A stretch of 9,877 nt of DNA, taken from the NCBI GenBank assembly GCA_902525995.1, contig CABZJG010000058.1:1-9877 (forward strand), written 5' to 3'. Below the pieces are notes generated by a model. That model searched no databases. It was not told the DNA's origin and saw only the letters and a program-made list of their open reading frames with translations. This document shows, piece by piece, positions 5,400 through 9,877 of the stretch. Source of the DNA: Paracoccaceae bacterium. GTDB taxonomy: Bacteria; Pseudomonadota; Alphaproteobacteria; Rhodobacterales; Rhodobacteraceae. Position numbers and translations under genes: made by a program. The first letter of the stretch is position 1; each line of letters begins with the position of its first letter.

Positions 5400-6196
5400 G
5401 CGGGCCAGCGAAATCCCATGGCCGTAAATCCATATCGGCCAGTTTAAAGCCACAAGAGTTGATGAGCGCAAATCCAAAGCTCGCAGGGGTCTGGACCGCG
5501 CAGGTGATCACGCTTTTCCCGCAATGTTTTCCCGGAATACTGGGCGAAAGCCTGACCGGAAAAGCTTTAAAAGACGGCAAATGGGCGCTTGAGACAACCG
5601 ATCTGCGCCGTTTTGGCGAGGGCAGGCATAAAAACGTTGACGACACGCCTGCGGGCGGCGGCGCTGGCATGGTGCTGCGCGCCGATATACTGGGCGCTGC
5701 CATTGATGACACCCGCCGCACTGCGCCCAAAGACCGGCCGATGGTCTATCTGTCCCCGCGCGGGGCACGCTTTGATCAGGCCATGGCGCGCGACTGGGCC
5801 GGTGCAAACGGCATCACGCTGCTGTGCGGCCGCTTTGAAGGCGTCGATCAGCGGGTGCTGGACCATTACCAGATCGCCGAGGTCTCGCTGGGCGATTTTG
5901 TCATGACAGGGGGGGAAATAGCCGCCCAGGCCATGCTGGATGCCACGGTGCGGCTGTTGCCGGATGTTTTGGGCAATGCCGCCTCGGTCGAGGACGAAAG
6001 CCACTCAAACGGGTTGCTTGAGCATCCCCAATATACCCGCCCCGCAACGTGGAACGGGCGAAGCATCCCCGAGGTTCTGCAATCCGGCCATCACGGCAAT
6101 ATCGAAAAATGGCGGCGCGAAATGGCCGAGCAGCTGACCCAATCCCGCCGGCCTGATCTTTATGAGAAACAGTCCAAAAAAACAAAAGACCCCTAA
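5396..6196 (+). CDS. trmD: tRNA (guanine37-N1)-methyltransferase TrmD
   Basis: Methylates N1 of G37 next to the anticodon to prevent +1 frameshifting; SPOUT class, dimeric, SAM bound in a trefoil knot. Motifs are LTGKALKDGKW (53-63), VDDTPAGGGAGMVLRADIL (81-99), YLSPRG (118-123), CGRFEGVDQRV (144-154), EVSLGDFVMTGGE (162-174), LLEHPQYTRP (207-216) and LQSGHHGNIEKWR (228-240). By eye Arg186 matches E. coli Arg154, while catalytic Asp169 aligns with Glu201 in NAASVEDESH, with Asp200 beside it. About 33 residues precede the usual TrmD start (W33, TAQVITLFP). I keep the ATG at 5396 because it overlaps the rimM stop as ATGA; ATG 5462 would remove 22 residues but has only a weak AAGAG ahead. Confidence in identity is very high, in the start moderate. 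Confidence 0.96.
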   Translation: MSGPAKSHGRKSISASLKPQELMSANPKLAGVWTAQVITLFPQCFPGILGESLTGKALKDGKWALETTDLRRFGEGRHKNVDDTPAGGGAGMVLRADILGAAIDDTRRTAPKDRPMVYLSPRGARFDQAMARDWAGANGITLLCGRFEGVDQRVLDHYQIAEVSLGDFVMTGGEIAAQAMLDATVRLLPDVLGNAASVEDESHSNGLLEHPQYTRPATWNGRSIPEVLQSGHHGNIEKWRREMAEQLTQSRRPDLYEKQSKKTKDP

Positions 6197-6253
6197 TTGG
6201 GCTAAAAAAGCCGGTAAATAAGCGGTTTTACCCCTAAAATCTGCGAAAACCGC
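6197..6253. other. Hairpin-rich segment after trmD
   Basis: Three inverted repeats follow the trmD stop: GGCT (6200-6203) with AGCC (6209-6212) round five A; AAGCGGTTTT (6220-6229) with AAAACCGCTT (6246-6255), a perfect 10 bp with a 16-base loop; and CGCTTG (6251-6256) with CAAGCG (6262-6267), 6 bp with a 5-base loop. The last two share 6251-5 and exclude each other. No T run follows any of them. They could end, pause or process trmD read-through transcripts; that role is inferred. Confidence 0.45.
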
Positions 6254-6283
6254 TTGATAAACAAGCGTAGCCACTGTTATAGG
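6254..6283 (+). promoter_or_regulatory. Possible internal promoter for rplS (and rpmE)
   Basis: TTGATA (6254-6259, 5 of 6 to consensus) and TATAGG (6278-6283, 4 of 6) are 18 bases apart, which would give a leader of about 180 bases before rplS. A second, weaker pair is TTGGGG (6301-6306) and TATAGA (6325-6330), also 18 apart. A separate promoter would let L19 and L31 be made in large amounts independently of RimM and TrmD. Confidence 0.35.
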
Positions 6284-6430
6284 CCGCCTAGATTGGTGTG
6301 TTGGGGATTTTCTTTGATCGCTCTTATAGACGCCAGTTCATCGCCGTATGGCAACAGCAATGACGACCGAACCCTCTGGCGGGCTTATCATTAGGTAGGG
6401 ACCCGATAAAAGACCAAGAGCTCTGGGGCG

Positions 6431-6457
6431 CGCAAAACTTTGCGGAACAACCGCAGG
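6431..6457 (+). promoter_or_regulatory. Two mutually exclusive hairpins before the rplS ribosome binding site
   Basis: CGCAA (6431-6435) can pair with TTGCG (6440-6444) round a 4-base loop, or TGCGG (6441-6445) can pair with CCGCA (6451-6455) round AACAA. The two share 6441-6444, so only one can form. The second ends directly before the AAAGGAGA at 6459-6466. This is the geometry of a translational control element, possibly for L19 feedback, but the stems are short and could be chance. Confidence 0.3.
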
Positions 6458-6472
6458 CAAAGGAGAAACGCG

Positions 6473-6859
6473 ATGGATTTAATCGCACAGCTCGAGGCGG
6501 AGCAAATCGCCTCACTTGGGAAAGACATTCCCGATTTCAAAGCCGGAGACACAGTGCGCGTCGGTTACAAAGTGACCGAAGGCAGCCGCTCGCGGGTTCA
6601 GAACTACGAAGGCGTTTGCATCGCACGCAACAACGGCAAGGGGATTGCCGGGTCGTTCACCGTGCGCAAAATATCCTTTGGTGAAGGCGTGGAACGTGTG
6701 TTCCCGCTCTATTCGACCAATATCGAAAGCATTACCGTGGTGCGCCGCGGCCGTGTGCGCCGTGCGAAACTTTACTATTTGCGCACCCGTCGCGGAAAAT
6801 CTGCACGGATCGCAGAGCAGACCAATTACCGGGCACCCAAAGCCGGTGCGGAAAGCTAA
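6473..6859 (+). CDS. rplS: 50S ribosomal protein L19
   Basis: L19 lies at the interface of the 50S and 30S subunits and contributes to an intersubunit bridge. The 128-residue protein begins MDLIAQLEAEQIA and carries the family blocks FKAGDTVRV (about 27-35), SRVQNYEGVCIARNNGKGIA (about 44-63), SFTVRKISFGEGVERVFPLY (about 65-84) and VVRRGRVRRAKLYYLRTRRG (about 94-113), all typical. An in-frame TTG at 6440 would add 11 residues (MRNNRRQRRNA) unlike any L19. The strong AAAGGAGA at 6459-6466, 7 bases (from GGAG) before ATG 6473, decides for the shorter form. It is followed at 11 bases by rpmE, whose ribosome binding site overlaps the rplS stop. Confidence 0.97.
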   Translation: MDLIAQLEAEQIASLGKDIPDFKAGDTVRVGYKVTEGSRSRVQNYEGVCIARNNGKGIAGSFTVRKISFGEGVERVFPLYSTNIESITVVRRGRVRRAKLYYLRTRRGKSARIAEQTNYRAPKAGAES

Positions 6860-6870
6860 GGAGCGGCGAG

Positions 6871-7092
6871 ATGAAAAAAGAGATACACCCAGACTACCAC
6901 TTCATCGACGTCAAAATGACCGATGGAACCATTGTCAAAATGCGCTCAACATGGGGCAAAGATGGCGATACGCTTTCGCTTGATATCGACCCCTCTGCGC
7001 ACCCTGCCTGGACCGGGGGCGGCACCCGTCTTTTGGACGCGGATGGCCGGGTCTCCAAGTTTAAGAAAAAATACGAAGGTCTGGGCTTCTAA
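6871..7092 (+). CDS. rpmE: 50S ribosomal protein L31, cysteine-free (zinc-independent) form
   Basis: L31 bridges the 50S central protuberance and the 30S head. The 73 residues start MKKEIHPDYH, the L31 signature, and continue VKMTDGTIVKMRSTWGKDG, LDIDPSAHPAWTGGG and GRVSKFKKKYEGLGF. The aligned E. coli protein has a zinc-binding cysteine set (CSCG and CSKCHPFFTG); here there is no cysteine at all, so this is the C-minus form that does not bind zinc. Such forms are often the zinc-starvation paralogue elsewhere, but as the only copy beside rplS this is probably the housekeeping L31. AAGGAG at 6858-6863 overlaps the rplS stop with a 7-base spacer. It closes the ribosomal cluster and is followed by a strong hairpin. 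Confidence 0.95.
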   Translation: MKKEIHPDYHFIDVKMTDGTIVKMRSTWGKDGDTLSLDIDPSAHPAWTGGGTRLLDADGRVSKFKKKYEGLGF

Positions 7093-7120
7093 AGCACATA
7101 TCTTTCGCAATATGCCTATC

Positions 7121-7158
7121 AACGCCGCAGATCAGCTCTGCGGCGTTTGGTGTTTGGT
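7121..7158 (+). terminator. Hairpin terminator after rpmE
   Basis: AACGCCGCAGA (7121-7131) pairs perfectly with TCTGCGGCGTT (7137-7147) round the loop TCAGC. The stem is GC-rich and followed by an interrupted T tract (TTTGGTGTTTGG). It begins 28 bases after the rpmE stop and separates the ribosomal cluster from the lipid A genes. The imperfect T tract suggests termination that may be leaky or assisted by Rho. No convincing promoter for the next gene is visible in 7159-7255. Confidence 0.68.
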
Positions 7159-7269
7159 GGCCCAAAAGCCGAGCAGACCGGCGGCTTGCTGGCGGCAAAC
7201 AACGTGTTAAGCTTTACCCCCGTGCCCAGTTCTTTTAGTATGGGCCCATCAGCACAAAAGGACCCTTAA

Positions 7270-7515
7270 ATGGCGCAAAGACTGCATTTGGTATTTGGTG
7301 GCGAGTTGATTGACCCCACCGAGACCGTTTTTAAAAATGTGAACGAGCTGCATATTGTTGGCATTTTTCCCGATTACCAAACCGCATATGCAGCCTGGAA
7401 AGCCGAGGCACAGCGCACCGTAGACAATGCCCATATGCGCTATTTTATTGCCCATCTGCACCGTTTGCGCGATGAAGAACTTGCCACATCGAAAACCGAG
7501 GAACTGGAAGGGTGA
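7270..7515 (+). CDS. DUF4170 family protein
   Basis: 81 residues with the look of the alphaproteobacterial DUF4170 family: QRLHLVFGGELIDPTETVF (3-21), LHIVGIFPDYQTAYAAWKAE (27-46), QRTVDNAHMRYFIAHLHRL (48-66). There is no signal peptide or membrane segment; it is probably a small soluble protein, mixed alpha/beta. AAAAGGA at 7256-7262 lies 7 bases before the start. The stop is doubled (TGA TAG). It sits 35 bases ahead of the KdtA-like gene, and I recall the same order, DUF4170 then KdtA-like then lpxK, in other Rhodobacterales, which hints at a link to lipid A/LPS assembly. No biochemical function is known to me. Confidence 0.88.
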   Translation: MAQRLHLVFGGELIDPTETVFKNVNELHIVGIFPDYQTAYAAWKAEAQRTVDNAHMRYFIAHLHRLRDEELATSKTEELEG

Positions 7516-7550
7516 TAGATCAAATCGGCCCATCGGACTTATGGTAGACA

Positions 7551-8717
7551 ATGGTTGCGACTGAGCGCGAAAACTCCATCGACTTTGCCGCCGCGCCCGT
7601 GGTGTGGATTCATATCGCCGACTGCGCAAATTTTGCCGGCATCGAGTATCTGTCCCTGCGCATGCTGCAGGCTCATCCAGACCTCTATATTGTTCTGACC
7701 GGATCACACGAGCGGGCGCAAAGCCTTGCAGGACAAGCGCGCATCCTTGGGCTGCAAATGCCCTTTGATGGCCATGCCATTGACCGCTTTTTAAGAAAAT
7801 TCACGCCAAATTATCTTTTGTGGGCGGGTGGCGAGTTGCATCCCCCCCTGCTTAAAATGGCCGCTGCTCTGGGCGTGGAAATGCTCTTGATTGATGCGGT
7901 AAGCGAAGGCTTCAGCGCGCGCAAGTTCCGGTTTTTGCCAAATGTCAAAGCCCGGGCGCTACGCTGGTTTTCCGATTTTTACGCCGTGGATACCCAAGCG
8001 GCCCAGCAGCTGGCAAGACTTGGCATCTCTGCCTCTCGCATCCAGTTAAAAGGGGCTCTTCAACAAAGTGTCCTACCCCCGAACTTGGCCAAGGACCTGC
8101 CGGAAAATACACCCTATGCGGATCTGGCAACGCGGCCTGTTTGGCTCGCTGCCGCAGTATCTGCAGATGAAATTGAAACAGTTTTGTCCGCCCATCGCTT
8201 GGTGATGCGCCGGGCGCACCGGACCCTGCTGATTTTGGTCGCCCAGCAACCTGAGGATAGCGCTAAGGCGCTGCGCCAGTGTCAGAGCAGCGGATTGAAT
8301 GCGCTGCTTACATCAAAAGCCGAAGGCCCTGATGCCAATACCCATGTCCTTGTGTCAGAGGGAGAGGATCCATTGGACTTTTGGTATCATCTTGCCTCGG
8401 TTTGTTTTTTAGGTCAGTCGCTAACGCCCCAAGGCCCAACCCTTGACCCTTATCCCGCAGCCACCCTTGGCTGTGCTATTTTATACGGCCCCTCGGTCTC
8501 ACAGTTTTCAGACCGCTATCTAAGACTGGCCGAGGCCGGCGCGGCGCGGCAAATCCGTGATAGCGACACGCTGGCCGCTGCTGTGGGTCAGATTTCCGCC
8601 CCCAATGTGGCAGCGCAAATGGCTTTTGCCGCTTGGCAGGTGACCTCAGATGGGGCAGAATTAACCGATGCTGTGATTGACCGGGTGCTCAGCCATCTGG
8701 ACGAGATTGGAGTTTAA
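7551..8717 (+). CDS. Divergent KdtA-like (Kdo transferase family) glycosyltransferase
   Basis: 388 residues matching the GT-B architecture of Kdo transferase (KdtA/WaaA), which adds Kdo from CMP-Kdo to lipid IVA. Recognisable are PVVWIHIADC (16-25) for the family's WxHxxSxGE strand, FLRKFTPNYLLWAGGELHPP (80-99) for VDPKLVLIMETELWPN, RPVWLAAAVSADEIETVLSA (195-214), LLILVAQQPE (226-235) for LLILVPRHPE, and FLGQSLTPQGPTLDPYPAAT (286-305) for FVGGSLVERGGHNPLEAA. Several catalytic positions are altered: the VGE glutamate is absent, RHPE became QQPE, and the GGHNPLE block became GPTLDPYP. The usual N-terminal membrane helix is also missing. The ribosome binding site before ATG 7551 is poor. The place beside lpxK supports a lipid A role; it may be an inactive or altered-specificity lineage variant, so I give no symbol. 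Confidence 0.75.
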   Translation: MVATERENSIDFAAAPVVWIHIADCANFAGIEYLSLRMLQAHPDLYIVLTGSHERAQSLAGQARILGLQMPFDGHAIDRFLRKFTPNYLLWAGGELHPPLLKMAAALGVEMLLIDAVSEGFSARKFRFLPNVKARALRWFSDFYAVDTQAAQQLARLGISASRIQLKGALQQSVLPPNLAKDLPENTPYADLATRPVWLAAAVSADEIETVLSAHRLVMRRAHRTLLILVAQQPEDSAKALRQCQSSGLNALLTSKAEGPDANTHVLVSEGEDPLDFWYHLASVCFLGQSLTPQGPTLDPYPAATLGCAILYGPSVSQFSDRYLRLAEAGAARQIRDSDTLAAAVGQISAPNVAAQMAFAAWQVTSDGAELTDAVIDRVLSHLDEIGV

Positions 8718-8718
8718 G

Positions 8719-9723
8719 ATGCACGCGCCACGGTTTTGGTTTACCCCGCCAAACAAGCTGCATCTTGCAGCGCGCCTGTTGTCCCCAATAGGTCAGCTTT
8801 ACGCGTATGCGACCGCGCGGCGAACAGCGCAGCACCCAACGGTCACTGCGCAGTCTCCTGTGATTTGCGTTGGAAACCTAAATGCCGGCGGCACAGGCAA
8901 AACGCCAACCGTGATTACGCTGGTGCAGCTGCTGCTGGCTTTGGGCAAGCGCCCTCATGTTATCACCAAGGGCTATGGCGGCAATGAGCAGGGCCCGCTG
9001 GAGGTTAATCCAAGGTACCACAGCGCAGATCAAACCGGCGACGAGCCGCTTTTGCTGGCGGCTTTTGCGACCACATGGGTGGCCAAAGATCGGGTCAAAG
9101 CGCTCAGGGCGGCCGAAAAAGCTGGCGCTGATGTGATTATCATGGATGACGGTTTTCAAGACCCGACCATCCGAAAAGATCTGTCTTTGGTTATTGTGGA
9201 TGCCGAGCGCGGTTTTGGAAATGCAATGTGCATTCCTGCAGGCCCCCTGCGCGAACCTGTTGCTGCTGGTCTGGCGCGGGCGGACGCCATTTTATCCATC
9301 GGGCCGCAAAAGCCGCAGCGTGCTTTTAAAAAACAATGGGGCGGCGCCCTTGACCTGCCGCATTTTGATGCAGAATTGAAGCCGCTGAGCATGGGTATGG
9401 ATTGGTCAACCGGCCGCTATCTGGCATTTGCGGGTATTGGCCATCCGGAAAAATTCTTTGCAACGCTGCGCGGGCTTGGCGCACAGCTTGTACATTGCGA
9501 AGCTCTGGCAGATCATCAAAGCCTGTCCGCGACCCTTTTGGGCAGATTGCAAGCGCAGGCGCGGGCGCAGCAGGCGCAGCTTGTGACCACCGAAAAAGAT
9601 GCCGCGCGTCTGCCCGATGACTTTCAGGGCGATGTGATTACGCTTCCTGTGCGCCTAGAGGTGCAAGATACCGATCAATTTACCGCGATGGTCAAAAAGG
9701 CGATCTCAACCGATATATTATAG
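8719..9723 (+). CDS. lpxK: Tetraacyldisaccharide 4'-kinase LpxK
   Basis: Phosphorylates the 4' position of the lipid A disaccharide at the inner face of the cytoplasmic membrane, giving lipid IVA, the acceptor for Kdo. The 334-residue length is normal. Motifs are the N-terminal membrane-associated region PRFWFTPPNKLHLAARLLSP (4-23), P-loop VGNLNAGGTGKTP (51-63), TKGYGG (83-88), GDEPLLLA (107-114), IIMDDGFQDP (140-149), FGNAMCIPAGPLREP (166-180), AFAGIGHPEKFF (236-247) and TTEKDAARLP (290-299). The usual histidine after DDGFQ is Asp148 here. A TTG 42 bases upstream would add 14 residues, but GGAG at 8709-8712 and the family start favour ATG 8719, one base after the upstream stop. Its own stop lies inside the convergent neighbour. 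Confidence 0.96.
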   Translation: MHAPRFWFTPPNKLHLAARLLSPIGQLYAYATARRTAQHPTVTAQSPVICVGNLNAGGTGKTPTVITLVQLLLALGKRPHVITKGYGGNEQGPLEVNPRYHSADQTGDEPLLLAAFATTWVAKDRVKALRAAEKAGADVIIMDDGFQDPTIRKDLSLVIVDAERGFGNAMCIPAGPLREPVAAGLARADAILSIGPQKPQRAFKKQWGGALDLPHFDAELKPLSMGMDWSTGRYLAFAGIGHPEKFFATLRGLGAQLVHCEALADHQSLSATLLGRLQAQARAQQAQLVTTEKDAARLPDDFQGDVITLPVRLEVQDTDQFTAMVKKAISTDIL

Positions 9724-9877
9724 GTTGTTTTCGCCCAGCTTTGGTGAAGGCTTTTGCAAGCTCAGCTCTGCGTCTGAAAACGTAAACGGTGATCGAACGC
9801 TTGGGATGCCGTCCAATTCGACCTGCATCTGCCGATGTATCACCTGCGGGTCGGCAAACACCTCATCCATGGTATTG
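9718..9877 (-). CDS. CaiB/BaiF-type (family III) CoA-transferase, C-terminal end
   Basis: The minus strand reads 52 codons from the window edge to a TAA at 9720-9718. The peptide contains MDEVFADPQVIHRQM and then IPSVRSPFTFSDAELSL with PSPKLGENNL at the end. This is the pattern of the last domain of family III CoA-transferases (FxDPxVxxRxM ... SPxxFS ... PxxLGEHN), which move CoA between carboxylic acids. The catalytic aspartate and CoA-binding part lie beyond the window, so the substrate (carnitine, formyl/oxalyl, mesaconyl or other) cannot be told. The gene is convergent with lpxK and their stop codons overlap by 6 bases. Confidence 0.82.
   Translation of the reverse strand, partial: NTMDEVFADPQVIHRQMQVELDGIPSVRSPFTFSDAELSLQKPSPKLGENNL

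Noticed and set aside
6440..6472. TTG start extending L19 by 11 residues
   Set aside because: The added Arg/Asn-rich residues match no L19, and the strong ribosome binding site at 6459-6466 would lie inside the coding region.
7186..7240. Promoter-like pieces (TTGCTG, TAAGCT, TTTTAGTAT) before the DUF4170 gene
   Set aside because: No pair has both acceptable matches and 16-18 base spacing, so I do not call a promoter.
8677..8718. TTG start extending LpxK by 14 residues into the upstream gene
   Set aside because: ATG at 8719 has GGAG at proper spacing and fits the usual LpxK N-terminus.
1..9877. Defence, phage, integron or other accessory system
   Set aside because: Nearly all coding space belongs to recognisable core families in uniform codon style; no transposase, integrase, repeats, tRNA-end attachment site or toxin-antitoxin pair is seen.

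Overview
The window is a chromosomal housekeeping stretch from an alphaproteobacterium, most likely a marine Rhodobacterales (Roseobacter-type) species. The reasons are gene order and protein style: Ffh with a Gly/Met/Pro-rich tail and TRMD in place of TKxD, ribosomal protein S16 with a long acidic Glu-Ala tail, a cysteine-free L31, a DUF4170 protein next to a KdtA-like protein and LpxK, and moderately high GC. This assignment comes from recognising families by eye, not from a search.

Layout. (1) Bases 1-278, minus strand: the N-terminal part of a class I SAM-dependent methyltransferase. It diverges from ffh across a 219-base gap holding a nested inverted repeat and a possible ffh promoter. 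(2) Bases 498-3667, plus strand: ffh, then three GNAT acetyltransferase genes that look like tandem paralogues. Junctions ffh/GNAT-1 and GNAT-2/GNAT-3 are ATGA overlaps, so these genes probably share transcripts. (3) Bases 3668-4053: a possible 30-codon ORF fitted exactly between GNAT-3 and an AroQ-type chorismate mutase, then that mutase. (4) Bases 4094-7147: the ribosome-biogenesis cluster rpsP, a 45-residue membrane protein, rimM, trmD, rplS and rpmE, closed by a strong hairpin after rpmE. The rpsP-rimM-trmD-rplS order is the classical bacterial operon. Here it is interrupted by the small membrane-protein gene, an 11-bp hairpin after rpsP, and a 276-base trmD-rplS gap with competing hairpins and a possible internal promoter. 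(5) Bases 7270-9723: a lipid A/LPS block of a DUF4170 gene, a divergent KdtA-like glycosyltransferase gene and lpxK. (6) Bases 9718-9877, minus strand: the C-terminal end of a CaiB/BaiF-type (family III) CoA-transferase, whose stop codon overlaps that of lpxK by 6 bases.

How the genes work together: Ffh targets nascent membrane proteins to the membrane. S16, L19 and L31 are ribosome parts, RimM matures the 30S head and TrmD methylates G37 of tRNAs, so the centre of the window is translation machinery. The right-hand block makes the Kdo-lipid A core of LPS. No mobile element, CRISPR array, tRNA, rRNA or defence system is visible. The points most worth a second look are the two very small ORFs, the three GNAT paralogues, the KdtA-like protein lacking several catalytic motifs, and the structured gaps near ffh, rpsP and rplS.
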